From Mucilaginibacter rubeus (GTDB lineage Bacteria > Bacteroidota > Bacteroidia > Sphingobacteriales > Sphingobacteriaceae): a stretch of 64,000 nt of DNA. The stretch covers positions 1 to 64,000 of the forward strand of contig NZ_BMKD01000012.1 of NCBI RefSeq assembly GCF_014643835.1. Reading direction: 5' to 3'. The translations under genes were made by a program, and so were the position numbers. The notes beneath the pieces were generated by a model. The model was not told where the DNA came from and searched no databases. It saw nothing but the letters and a program-made list of their open reading frames with translations. Shown here in pieces: positions 41,151-48,510 of the stretch (positions within the stretch are counted from its first letter, which is position 1; the number at the start of each line of letters is the position of its first letter).

Positions 41151-41722
41151 GCAAGCGATTTGAAGATTTCATGCACGACAATAACGAGGAATTTAACGAA
41201 ATAGAACCATCGGCAGATTTGTGGGGTAAAATTGAGGCACAGCTCAATTTTTTGGACCAGGAGCAGGAACAACCAAAAAAGCGGGAAGCAAAGACTTTTT
41301 CGCTGGGCTTCGTGCTAAAAGTGGCCGCATCGGTGATCATCATAATGGGCATAGGCTTCGGCATATATATACAAAGCCAAAAAGGCACAAAAGGCGTTGA
41401 CCTTGCCGCTATTAACCCCGAGTACGCACAACAGCAGGTGCGCTATGCATCGCTTGTTGAAACCAAGCTTACCGAACTTAAATCAGCATCTAAAAATGAT
41501 CCTCAGCTATACAAGGAGTTCAGCGCCGAGATAGCCAAGATGGATTCCACCTATAAAAAACTAAACAGTGATTTAGCCACCAGCCCTAACCAGGAACGTG
41601 TTTTACGTGCAATGATCCGGAACCTGCAAATACAAACCGAGGTGCTAACTCAGCAATTAAATGTAATTGAACAGTTTAACCAGATGAAAAAGGAACAAAA
41701 CAATGAAACCAAAAATATTTAG
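41147..41722 (+). CDS. Membrane-anchored anti-sigma factor
   Basis: 191 aa. The N-terminal about 50 residues are acidic and face the cytosol (FEDFMHDNNEEFNEIEPSAD). One transmembrane helix spans about 53-73 (FVLKVAASVIIIMGIGFGIYI). The periplasmic part is predicted helical and coiled-coil-like. No zinc (HxxxCxxC) motif is present. Overlap with the sigma gene by 4 nt and with the next gene by 20 nt shows tight translational coupling. By family logic it holds the sigma factor at the membrane until a cell-envelope signal arrives. Confidence 0.82.
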   Translation: MSKRFEDFMHDNNEEFNEIEPSADLWGKIEAQLNFLDQEQEQPKKREAKTFSLGFVLKVAASVIIIMGIGFGIYIQSQKGTKGVDLAAINPEYAQQQVRYASLVETKLTELKSASKNDPQLYKEFSAEIAKMDSTYKKLNSDLATSPNQERVLRAMIRNLQIQTEVLTQQLNVIEQFNQMKKEQNNETKNI

Positions 41723-43163
41723 TCCGGCCCTGCTTATGCTTATCGGCTTATTAGCCATAAGTACAGCAAACTTTGCACAGGTAAGTCCTGCAGCCCCGCC
41801 TGCGCCGGCAATGCCAAAATTGCCTCCTACACCGCCTCCCGCCGCTGAATTGAACGGGGATGGCTGGACTTCGGTAACCGACAGCAAGGAATATCAGCAA
41901 AAAATGAAGGAGCTGAACGCCAAAATGCGCGAACTGCAAAAGGAAATGAGCAACCTGCGCGTGCAGCAGCAAAAGCAATTGCATTTTAGAATGCAAAATA
42001 TGCTGAAGCTGAACAAACAGCTTGCTTTTAAGTTTAAGGATAGCCTTAAACTTAAAAAGCTCGACACGCTAAAATTTAAAATGAAGTTTAAAGGATTTGA
42101 CAGCTTGAAGTTTGCCGATAAATTTGAGATGCTTAGTCCTAATATAAACTTCGGCTTTAAAAACTTCGACCAGAACTTTAGCTATAGTTATGATGGTGAT
42201 GAGAGTTATGAAAAACGGTTGCAAAACGGGGACATAGTTGAGAAAACCAAAAGCTACAGCAAAAGCTATAATATTGATGGCAACGATGTGATTAACATTG
42301 ATAACAAATTTGGCAAGATCACGGTAATTACCTGGGCTAAAAGTGAGGTTAAGGTTGATGTACAGATTAAGGTTGGGGCCAATGATGAAGATAAAGCACA
42401 AAAACTGCTTGATAACGTAACTATCAGGGACAGCAAAGACGGCTCGGGTGTATCGTTCAAAACTTACATCAATCAAAACGATGATGATAACGGCAGCTGG
42501 AGCAACCTGTTTGGTAAGAAAAACTCTGTGCGTAAAATGGAGATCAATTATACCGTTTACATGCCCGCCAAAAATCCGCTTACCATTAACAACAAATATG
42601 GCAGTACCGAGTTGCCCGACCTGAGCGGTAAACTCAATATCAATAACTCATATGGCAGCCTTAGCGCCAAATCCTTAAGCAACCCAGCTTGCCAGATCAG
42701 GGTTAAATATGGCAGTGCAACTATCGGCAACCTTACCGGCAGCGATTTGGATGTAGCCTATGGCAGCCTTAATCTTGGTGATTGTGATAAACTCAATGCT
42801 GATGTAAGCTACGGTTCGGCTAAAATTGGCCGTATTACTACTTCGGGTAATATCAACGTTAAATTCAGTGGGGCGTTAAAGATTGAAGAGGTTGATAAAA
42901 ATGTGAAAAATCTTTCGGTTAATTCATCATATTCAAGTGTAAAACTGGGAGTGAGCGACGGCCAGAATGCTGATTTTGATATCACTGTTCACTACGGTAG
43001 CTTTAACTATAGCGGCCATGATGTTAACATCACCAGTAAAACCCCTGCCGACGGTGAACGTGGCTATAGTCCGACAAAAACCTACAAAGGTCATTTAGGT
43101 AAAGGTGGTAGTGATAAAACCATTACAATCAGTACCAGTTACGGCAGCGTAAGTTTTGATTAA
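41703..43163 (+). CDS. Exported YGS-repeat protein (DUF4097-like beta-helix), third gene of the ECF operon
   Basis: 486 aa. A signal peptide (LLAISTANFAQ) is followed by a Pro-rich linker. Next is a Lys/Leu/Met-rich coiled-coil-like stretch (about 62-150, MKELNAKMRELQKEMSNL). From about residue 190 there are beta-solenoid repeats: seven copies of YGS (NKYGSTELP, NSYGSLSA, VKYGSATIG, VAYGSLNLG, VSYGSAKIG, VHYGSFNY, TSYGSVSF) and one YSS. This resembles DUF4097/adhesin-like folds. It overlaps the anti-sigma gene by 20 nt, so it belongs to the same regulon and may be the envelope sensor or main effector. Function unknown. Confidence 0.75.
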   Translation: MKPKIFSPALLMLIGLLAISTANFAQVSPAAPPAPAMPKLPPTPPPAAELNGDGWTSVTDSKEYQQKMKELNAKMRELQKEMSNLRVQQQKQLHFRMQNMLKLNKQLAFKFKDSLKLKKLDTLKFKMKFKGFDSLKFADKFEMLSPNINFGFKNFDQNFSYSYDGDESYEKRLQNGDIVEKTKSYSKSYNIDGNDVINIDNKFGKITVITWAKSEVKVDVQIKVGANDEDKAQKLLDNVTIRDSKDGSGVSFKTYINQNDDDNGSWSNLFGKKNSVRKMEINYTVYMPAKNPLTINNKYGSTELPDLSGKLNINNSYGSLSAKSLSNPACQIRVKYGSATIGNLTGSDLDVAYGSLNLGDCDKLNADVSYGSAKIGRITTSGNINVKFSGALKIEEVDKNVKNLSVNSSYSSVKLGVSDGQNADFDITVHYGSFNYSGHDVNITSKTPADGERGYSPTKTYKGHLGKGGSDKTITISTSYGSVSFD

Positions 43164-43185
43164 AAATGTATTAGATGTACAATAG

Positions 43186-43220
43186 AAAACGGCGTATCGT
43201 AACTGATGCGCCGTTTTTTT
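43186..43220 (+). terminator. Intrinsic terminator of the ECF operon
   Basis: AAAACGGCGTATC (43186-43198) pairs with GATGCGCCGTTTT with one mismatch, then TTT. It lies 22 nt past the stop. Confidence 0.88.
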
Positions 43221-43237
43221 ATTGATTCGCCTGCGTC

Positions 43238-43268
43238 TTGCAAATCTCCCGTATCCCTCATAGCTTTG
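43238..43268 (+). promoter_or_regulatory. Predicted promoter of the AraC-family gene
   Basis: TTG (43238-43240), 20 nt, TAGCTTTG (43261-43268). It is a perfect -7 box with a -33 element at normal spacing. It places the transcription start near 43273, so the open frame upstream of the ATG at 43286 cannot be translated. Confidence 0.6.
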
Positions 43269-43285
43269 GAGTAAACATCTCACCC

Positions 43286-44215
43286 ATGTACCAGGATAGT
43301 GAAAAACAGATCTTTAATACCCTTTATGATCAATACAAGCACCTGGGCTTACCACTTGAGCTGATAAAACATACCGATTTTACGGTTTTTAACCTGAAAG
43401 ATATTAATCAGCCGATGCCGTTTAAATCGCCCTTGAGCAGGCTTAACTTTTTTGTTTTTGCCTTCATTAAAGATGGGAGTGGTGATTATACCATTGATGA
43501 GCAAAATCATAAGCTGCAGCCGCGAGCTATTTACTTTACCAATCCGGGCCATTTCCGTTCGTTTAACTGGGAGCGTATTGGCGATGTATACCTGTTTACG
43601 CTGAGCGAATCGTTTTTGAAGGAAAACGTACACGCCAATATTTTTGATGAGTTTCCTTTTCTGCTGGCCGAAACATTTCCGGCCCGCGTGCTTACGCCCG
43701 AAGTTTTTGAAGAGTTTGATATTTTATACCATCAAATTCTGAAAGAGTATAATTCAGATAGCCCATATCGTTACCGGATCATCGGTAACCTGTTTGTGGT
43801 GGTGCTGTTAAAATTCAAAGAATATTTCTGGAAAGATTATAACCCGATATATGAAGGCAACCGGAGCTCGGAAATTGTAAAAAACTTTAAACGCCTGCTT
43901 GAAAAACATTACCGCGACCTGAGCAATGGTACAGCTGAACAGGCTTTCCGGGTGCAGGACTACGCCGACGCGCAAAGCCTTCATCCCAACTACCTGAGTA
44001 ACGTTATCAAAATAAAAACGGGCAAAACCATCAGCACCTGGATTGCCGAAAAAACTATAGCTGAGGCCAAGGCCCTGTTGCAGAACTCGAAACTTTCCAT
44101 TAAAGAAATTGCATATCGCCTGGGTTTTTCTGAAGCTACCCATTTCAGTAATTATTTTAAAAAGCATACGGATATGTCGCCGGTGCTGTTCAGGAAGGCG
44201 CATGCGGGGATATAG
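43286..44215 (+). CDS. AraC family transcriptional regulator
   Basis: 309 aa from the ATG at 43286 (MYQDSEKQIFN). I chose this start because a promoter overlaps the longer frame. The N-terminal cupin-like effector domain (about 40-150) includes FFVFAFIKDGSGDYTIDEQNHKL. The C-terminal double HTH of the AraC type is at about 205-305: VQDYADAQSLHPNYLSNVIK, then IKEIAYRLGFSEATHFSNYFKK. It precedes two short-chain dehydrogenases on the same strand and may control them; repeats separate them, so they are not one transcript. Confidence 0.9.
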   Translation: MYQDSEKQIFNTLYDQYKHLGLPLELIKHTDFTVFNLKDINQPMPFKSPLSRLNFFVFAFIKDGSGDYTIDEQNHKLQPRAIYFTNPGHFRSFNWERIGDVYLFTLSESFLKENVHANIFDEFPFLLAETFPARVLTPEVFEEFDILYHQILKEYNSDSPYRYRIIGNLFVVVLLKFKEYFWKDYNPIYEGNRSSEIVKNFKRLLEKHYRDLSNGTAEQAFRVQDYADAQSLHPNYLSNVIKIKTGKTISTWIAEKTIAEAKALLQNSKLSIKEIAYRLGFSEATHFSNYFKKHTDMSPVLFRKAHAGI

Positions 44216-44270
44216 CTAATATCGCCGGGAATCCCTGTTTTTATAATCTCATCAGGACAGGTTGGTTTTT

Positions 44271-44369
44271 GTAGAGACGCATTACATGCGTCTTCCGTAG
44301 GATAAGCCGCGTTCCATAGGCAAGGCATGCGAAAATTGCATGCGGGAGACGCATGTGATGCGTCTCTAC
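44271..44369. repeat. Palindromic intergenic element with 23-bp arms (GTAGAGACGCAT)
   Basis: The left arm GTAGAGACGCATTACATGCG (44271-44290) continuing to 44293 matches the reverse complement of the right arm (44347-44369) at 22 of 23 positions. The middle about 50 bases hold a smaller palindrome (GCATGCGAAAATTGCATGC). A decayed half-copy lies at 63660-63689. It is a probable miniature inverted-repeat or REP-type element with no coding potential. Confidence 0.72.
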
Positions 44370-44513
44370 ATTTGGAAATTATCGTTTTTAAATAGCTTCT
44401 TAGATATTCGTATGTAATGCTTTGATATGTGTATCATTCAGAGGCCTCGCCCTTGCCACCTTTGTATTGTCAATCAACGACAACAAAACACAAATAAAAT
44501 AACAAAGGAAACC

Positions 44514-45254
44514 ATGAACACATTAGCATCAAAAGTAGTATTAGTAACCGGCGCCTCAAGAGGTATCGGTGCAGCAGTAGCCCACAAATTAGCAGCCGAA
44601 GGCGCTAAAGTAATTATCAATTACGCAGGCGGTAAAGAAGCTGCCGACCAAACCGTAAACTCCATCAAACAACAAGGCGGCGACGCCATTGCGCTGCAGG
44701 CCGACGTTAGCAAGGCCGATGAAGTTGCAGCCATGTTTGACGCAGCGATAGCTCATTACAGCAAAATTGATGTACTGGTAAACAACGCGGGCATCATGAT
44801 CACCAAATTAATTAAAGACACTACCGACGAGGATTTTACCCGCCAGTTTGAGATCAACGTTCGCGGAACATTTAATACCATGCGCGAAGCCGCAACTAAA
44901 CTGGCCAATGGCGGCAGTATCATCAATTTTTCATCAACCACTACCCGCGTTATGATGCCAACTTATGCTACCTATGTAGCCACCAAAGGTGCGGTGGAGC
45001 AATTAACCCGCGTATTTGCCAAAGAAGTGGGCGCAAGGGGCATTAATGTAAACACAGTATCTCCCGGTCCAACAAATACCGAACTGTTTACCAAAGGCAA
45101 GCCACAGGAAATCATTGACCGCCTGGCATCATTATCAGCCTTTAACCGCATCGGCGAACCTGAAGATATCGCCAAAATAGTAACCTTCCTGGCAAACGAC
45201 GACGCCAAATGGATCTCTGCGCAAAATATCGGGGCAAATGGTGCAATGGCGTAA
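44514..45254 (+). CDS. Short-chain dehydrogenase/reductase (SDR), 3-oxoacyl reductase type
   Basis: 246 aa from the ATG at 44514 (MNTLASKVVLVTGASRGIG), with AAAGGAAACC just before it, one of the few SD-like sequences in the window. The longer frame adds 29 unrelated residues. Classical SDR: TGASRGIG cofactor loop, NNAGIM, catalytic Ser in NFSSTT, and YATYVATKG (Tyr-x3-Lys). The two Arg after the glycine motif and the sequence type favour NADPH. The substrate is unknown; such SDRs in Bacteroidota reduce diverse carbonyls. A second SDR follows 160 nt later. Confidence 0.92.
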   Translation: MNTLASKVVLVTGASRGIGAAVAHKLAAEGAKVIINYAGGKEAADQTVNSIKQQGGDAIALQADVSKADEVAAMFDAAIAHYSKIDVLVNNAGIMITKLIKDTTDEDFTRQFEINVRGTFNTMREAATKLANGGSIINFSSTTTRVMMPTYATYVATKGAVEQLTRVFAKEVGARGINVNTVSPGPTNTELFTKGKPQEIIDRLASLSAFNRIGEPEDIAKIVTFLANDDAKWISAQNIGANGAMA

Positions 45255-45280
45255 GCCCCATAACCCCTGAAGGGGGAATG

Positions 45281-45410
45281 ATAGAAGCAAGACGGCAAGA
45301 GTCAAGAAGCAAGACAGCGAGAGACAGGAATAATAATCATAGAATCATTAACGCAATCGGTGAAATCAAACTTCATCGGTGAAATCAAACTTCATCGGTG
45401 TAATCAAAAA
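45281..45410. repeat. AAGCAAGAC-word repeat and 19-nt tandem repeat between two SDR genes
   Basis: First part (45285-45330): GAAGCAAGACGGCAAGAGTC, then GAAGCAAGACAGCGAGAGAC, a purine-rich word repeat like the one at 24592. Second part (about 45352-45410): two to three copies of the 19-nt unit ATCGGTGAAATCAAACTTC ending ATCGGTGTAATC. The tandem array ends directly before the next ATG. Confidence 0.65.
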
Positions 45411-45417
45411 AACAATC

Positions 45418-46170
45418 ATGAACTCACTAAATAATAAAGTAGCGGTAATAACCGGCTCGGCCCGTGGTTTAGGTAAAGCAATTGCAGAACGTTATGCAGC
45501 ATTAGGTGCCGATATCGTGATCAACTATTCGCGCGATAAAGCATCGGCCGATGAAGTAGTCAGCAACATCAAAGCGATGGGGGCGAACGTAATTGCTGTG
45601 CAGGCTGATGTAAGTAAGGTAGCTGATATTGAAAGGCTTTTTAAAGAAGCTAAAGAAGCGTTTGGTAAAATAGATATCGTAGTAGCTAACGCCGGTATCG
45701 AACTGGTGGAAACCCCGGTAACTGATTTTACCGAAGAACAGTTCGACCGTGTGTTTGGCATTAATACAAAAGGCACTTACTTTACTATGCAGCAGGCTGC
45801 CAAAAATGTTGAGGATAACGGCCGCATTATTTACATAGCCTCAAGCACCACCTCGTTCCCGGTACCCGGAATGGCAGTGTATGGCGGCAGCAAAACTACG
45901 CCAAGGTATTTGGTTGATATTCTTTCGAAAGAGATTGGTCACCGTGGTGTAACAGTTAACTCTATCATCCCATTTGCTGTTGATCATTCAGGTATCTTTG
46001 CCGAAGCTGATAGTTACCCCGCGTTAAGAAAACAATTGCTTGACAGTTGTCCGATGGGCCGCCTGGCCGAAGTTGAAGATGTGGCCAATGTGGCCGAGTT
46101 TTTCGCCAGCGATCTTTCATCATTTGTGAACGGACAGCACCTGTTGGTAAACGGCGGTGCAACAAATTAA
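45418..46170 (+). CDS. Short-chain dehydrogenase/reductase (SDR)
   Basis: 250 aa from the ATG at 45418 (MNSLNNKVAVITGSARGLG). The longer frame from the GTG at 45379 lies in the tandem repeat and is rejected. TGSARGLG cofactor loop, ADVSKVAD, NAGIE, catalytic Ser in IASSTT, and YGGSKTT (Tyr-x3-Lys). The C-terminal FVNGQHLLVNGG is typical of the FabG-like group. It shares the same organisation as the SDR at 44514 but differs clearly in sequence, so it is a paralog, not a recent duplication. A strong terminator follows. Confidence 0.92.
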   Translation: MNSLNNKVAVITGSARGLGKAIAERYAALGADIVINYSRDKASADEVVSNIKAMGANVIAVQADVSKVADIERLFKEAKEAFGKIDIVVANAGIELVETPVTDFTEEQFDRVFGINTKGTYFTMQQAAKNVEDNGRIIYIASSTTSFPVPGMAVYGGSKTTPRYLVDILSKEIGHRGVTVNSIIPFAVDHSGIFAEADSYPALRKQLLDSCPMGRLAEVEDVANVAEFFASDLSSFVNGQHLLVNGGATN

Positions 46171-46190
46171 TGGTCAGTTTAGTAACATAG

Positions 46191-46232
46191 GGTAGCAGCT
46201 TATAGTCTTAGCTATAAGCTGCTACCTGTATT
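46191..46232 (+). terminator. Intrinsic terminator of the second SDR gene
   Basis: GGTAGCAGCTTATAG (46191-46205), loop TCTTAG, CTATAAGCTGCTACC (46212-46226), then TGTATTT. The stem is 15 bp and perfect. Confidence 0.85.
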
Positions 46233-46275
46233 TAATTCAAAAAGCAGCATTATTTGATTATACATCTACCATGTC

Positions 46276-46701
46276 ATGAAAACGCTTAATCATTATATCA
46301 TATACGGCACATTAATTACTTCTGCAGTAAACGCTCAGGCAGCAAAAACACCTGCTGCAACTATCCAAAACATCAATACCATGGACACCGAAAAGTTAAG
46401 TAACCCGATAGTAAAACAAGCCATCGACGCCCTGCAAAGCGGAGATAAGCAGGCTTGGTTTAGCTTGTTCACCAATGATGCCCAGCTTTTTGATGATGGT
46501 AATAAAATGGACTTTAAAACTTTTTTTGAAAAAGCTTTAGGCCATGAACGATTTACCAGTATCGATAAGGTGGAACAAAACGGCCTGCACCTATACGGCA
46601 AATTTCACAGTGACCAGTGGGGCGGTTTTAAAACCTATTTTAAGTTTACGATTGGTGCCGGCAATAAGATCAGTAAATTGGAAATAGGGCAGGCGGGTTA
46701 A
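46276..46701 (+). CDS. NTF2-like (SnoaL-type) exported protein
   Basis: 141 aa. The first about 22 residues (IIYGTLITSAVNAQA) look like a signal peptide. The mature part has the NTF2/SnoaL cone fold: IVKQAIDALQSGDKQAWFSLFTNDAQLFDDG, then strands GLHLYGKFHSDQWGG and TYFKFTIGAGNKISKLEIGQ. Family members bind or isomerise small hydrophobic molecules. An alternative start at the ATG at 46381 (MDTEKLSN) would give a cytosolic 106-aa version and is possible. It sits between the SDR and Crp genes on the same strand. Confidence 0.75.
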   Translation: MKTLNHYIIYGTLITSAVNAQAAKTPAATIQNINTMDTEKLSNPIVKQAIDALQSGDKQAWFSLFTNDAQLFDDGNKMDFKTFFEKALGHERFTSIDKVEQNGLHLYGKFHSDQWGGFKTYFKFTIGAGNKISKLEIGQAG

Positions 46702-46702
46702 C

Positions 46703-46782
46703 CCCACCCAAACCCTCCCCGGAAGGAAGGGCTTTAAAATGAGATAAATAAAAATCTCCCTCCGGGGAGATTTAGAGGAGGC
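46703..46782. repeat. Intergenic repeat, CCCAAACCCT...class, copy 2
   Basis: Begins CCCACCCAAACCCTCCCC, has a CTTTAAAATGAGATAAATAAA middle and ends CTCCGGGGAGATTTAGAGGAGG. The order and ends match 3445-3526 but about a quarter of positions differ. Confidence 0.65.
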
Positions 46783-46841
46783 TTGTTGCTTCGTTCCTCG
46801 CAAGGACTTTTTTTATTGATGCTTTTACTTCAATTTTACCT

Positions 46842-46849
46842 GATCTTTG
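46842..46849 (+). promoter_or_regulatory. -7-like box exactly four bases before the Crp-family ATG
   Basis: GATCTTTG matches TAnnTTTG with one mismatch (G for T). The four bases TATC separate it from the ATG at 46854. It predicts a leaderless mRNA for the Crp-like regulator. Confidence 0.45.
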
Positions 46850-46853
46850 TATC

Positions 46854-47426
46854 ATGCAACAGCAACTTATAGCCAGGTTACAGCAGTTAAAACCTATCCC
46901 GGTTGATGATCAGGAGCTCATACTAAAAGCCTTTGAGCCAATGAAATTTAAAGAAGGGGATACGCTTTTGCAGCTGGGGCATGTAGCAAGACAGCTCTTT
47001 TTTATTACCAACGGCATACTGCGTATTATGGCGCGAAATGAGAAGGGGAATGAGGTTACTTATTTCTTTTTAAAGGACAATCAGTTTTGCACCATTCTGT
47101 ATAGCTTTAATAACAACGTGATCGCTGATGAAAGTATTCAGGCCGCCTGCGATACAGAACTATTGGTTGTTAGCAAAAGCAACCTGCTGGCTTTATATGA
47201 AAAGCTGCCTTATCTCAAAGGAATGATCGATCAGATTTCGCAGCATACGCTTATGGAGAAGATAAAAACGCGCAACACCTATCTTGGTTACGACTCGTCG
47301 GAAAGGTACCGGTTGTTTTTGGAGCGGCAGCCCGAGGTTGCCAGGAGAGTGTCACTTACCGATATCGCGTCGTACCTTGGCGTAACGCCTCAATCGTTGA
47401 GCCGCATCCGCAAAAATATTCGGTAA
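46854..47426 (+). CDS. Crp/Fnr family transcriptional regulator
   Basis: 190 aa. The N-terminal cyclic-nucleotide-binding jelly roll (about 10-120) includes FKEGDTLLQLGHVARQLFFITNGILRI. The C-terminal winged helix (about 150-190) includes VSLTDIASYLGVTPQSLSRIRKNI. The usual cAMP-contact motif (RxSA) is absent, so the effector is unclear. It is a common Bacteroidota regulator type, often controlling a nearby oxidoreductase. The oxidoreductase gene at 47514 follows 87 nt later. Confidence 0.9.
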   Translation: MQQQLIARLQQLKPIPVDDQELILKAFEPMKFKEGDTLLQLGHVARQLFFITNGILRIMARNEKGNEVTYFFLKDNQFCTILYSFNNNVIADESIQAACDTELLVVSKSNLLALYEKLPYLKGMIDQISQHTLMEKIKTRNTYLGYDSSERYRLFLERQPEVARRVSLTDIASYLGVTPQSLSRIRKNIR

Positions 47427-47513
47427 TTAGGTTTTTTGTCGTCTGTTTAGATGACTAGAAGAGAGAAATTGACATCAATAAAATCTATATAAAACAAAAA
47501 CAAAATAGCTATT

Positions 47514-48368
47514 ATGAATACAGTTAAAACAGGATGGATAGGATTAGGTAAAATGGGCGTTCCAATGTCGCAGCAATTAATTAAAGCCGGATATCCGCTC
47601 AGTGTTTATAACCGAAGCAAGGATAAGGAAGAGGCGTTTAAGGCACAGGGCATTGGTATAGCTGCTTCGCCTGCCTTATTGTTGAATGCTGCTGATGTTC
47701 TTTTTATCATGGTATCAGACGATAAGGCCATTAATGATATTTTTCATGGTGATGAAGGTTTACTTGCCGCAAAAGTAAGCGGCAAAATAATCATTAACAT
47801 GAGCACAGTTTCGCCTGCTATCAGTAAGGAGATGGCAGCCGCATGCAAGGCTCAAGGTAATTATTACCTGGACGCCCCGGTATCAGGCAGTGTCAAACAG
47901 GCGGAGGATGCCATGCTGGTTATCATGGCGGGAGGCGAGGCGGGTGCATTTGAGCAGGCTAAACCTATCCTCGAAAAAATGGGTAAACTGGTTATGCTGG
48001 TTGGTGGCACCGGCGCAGGTAACGCGGCTAAGCTGGCCATTAATACTTTGCTTGGCATTGTTGCACAAGGCCTTGCCGAAACAATAACGCTGGCACAACA
48101 AAATGGCATTGAAGCCGAAGCACTAACTACGCTGATCGGTAACAGTGCCCTGGGCAGCCCGTTCATCAAAATAAAAGGCGATGCCATTGTTAATAATAAT
48201 TATAGCGCAGCTTTTGCATTAAAACATATCGCCAAAGATCTGCGCCTGGCTAAAGACCTCGGTTTAGCTACCCCGCTTGGCGAAACTGCTTATCAAACCT
48301 ACCAGGCCGCCGAAGCTGCTTTTGGCGAAGAGGATATTATCGCGGTGATAAAGCAGGTGGGAAAGTAG
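47514..48368 (+). CDS. NAD(P)-dependent 3-hydroxyisobutyrate dehydrogenase-family oxidoreductase
   Basis: 284 aa. Rossmann loop GLGKMGVPM (residues 11-19), DAPVSGSVKQAEDA (substrate motif), then GGTGAGNAAKLAINTLL with the catalytic Lys in the conserved GxxxxxK position. The N-x-R-S-K after the first strand (YNRSKDKEE) favours NADPH. Length is normal. Such enzymes reduce or oxidise beta-hydroxyacids, tartronate semialdehyde or related aldehydes. It probably answers to the Crp-like regulator upstream. No terminator is visible directly after; a GTCAT-type repeat lies at 48385. Confidence 0.9.
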   Translation: MNTVKTGWIGLGKMGVPMSQQLIKAGYPLSVYNRSKDKEEAFKAQGIGIAASPALLLNAADVLFIMVSDDKAINDIFHGDEGLLAAKVSGKIIINMSTVSPAISKEMAAACKAQGNYYLDAPVSGSVKQAEDAMLVIMAGGEAGAFEQAKPILEKMGKLVMLVGGTGAGNAAKLAINTLLGIVAQGLAETITLAQQNGIEAEALTTLIGNSALGSPFIKIKGDAIVNNNYSAAFALKHIAKDLRLAKDLGLATPLGETAYQTYQAAEAAFGEEDIIAVIKQVGK

Positions 48369-48384
48369 TAAAAACCTACTACGC

Positions 48385-48480
48385 GTCATGCCGAATTTAT
48401 TTCGGCACCTCACATGCAAGGTGTAAGCCATGCGTGTGGACGACCTGTCCTGTGGGGTCCTGAAACAAGTTCAGGATGAC
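48385..48480. repeat. GTCAT...ATGAC intergenic repeat
   Basis: Begins GTCATGCCGAATTTATTTCGGCA and ends TCCTGAAACAAGTTCAGGATGAC. Inner hairpins: CCGAA/TTCGG and TCCTGAA/TTCAGGA. It shares the GTCAT/ATGAC ends with the elements at 3566 and 17989. Confidence 0.7.
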
Positions 48481-48510
48481 GGTTAAGATAAAGCACTTGT
48501 TAGTAATGAT

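Noticed and set aside
45361-45410. Possible CRISPR-like array in the 19-nt tandem repeat
   Set aside because: Fewer than three units, no spacers between them, and no cas genes in the window.
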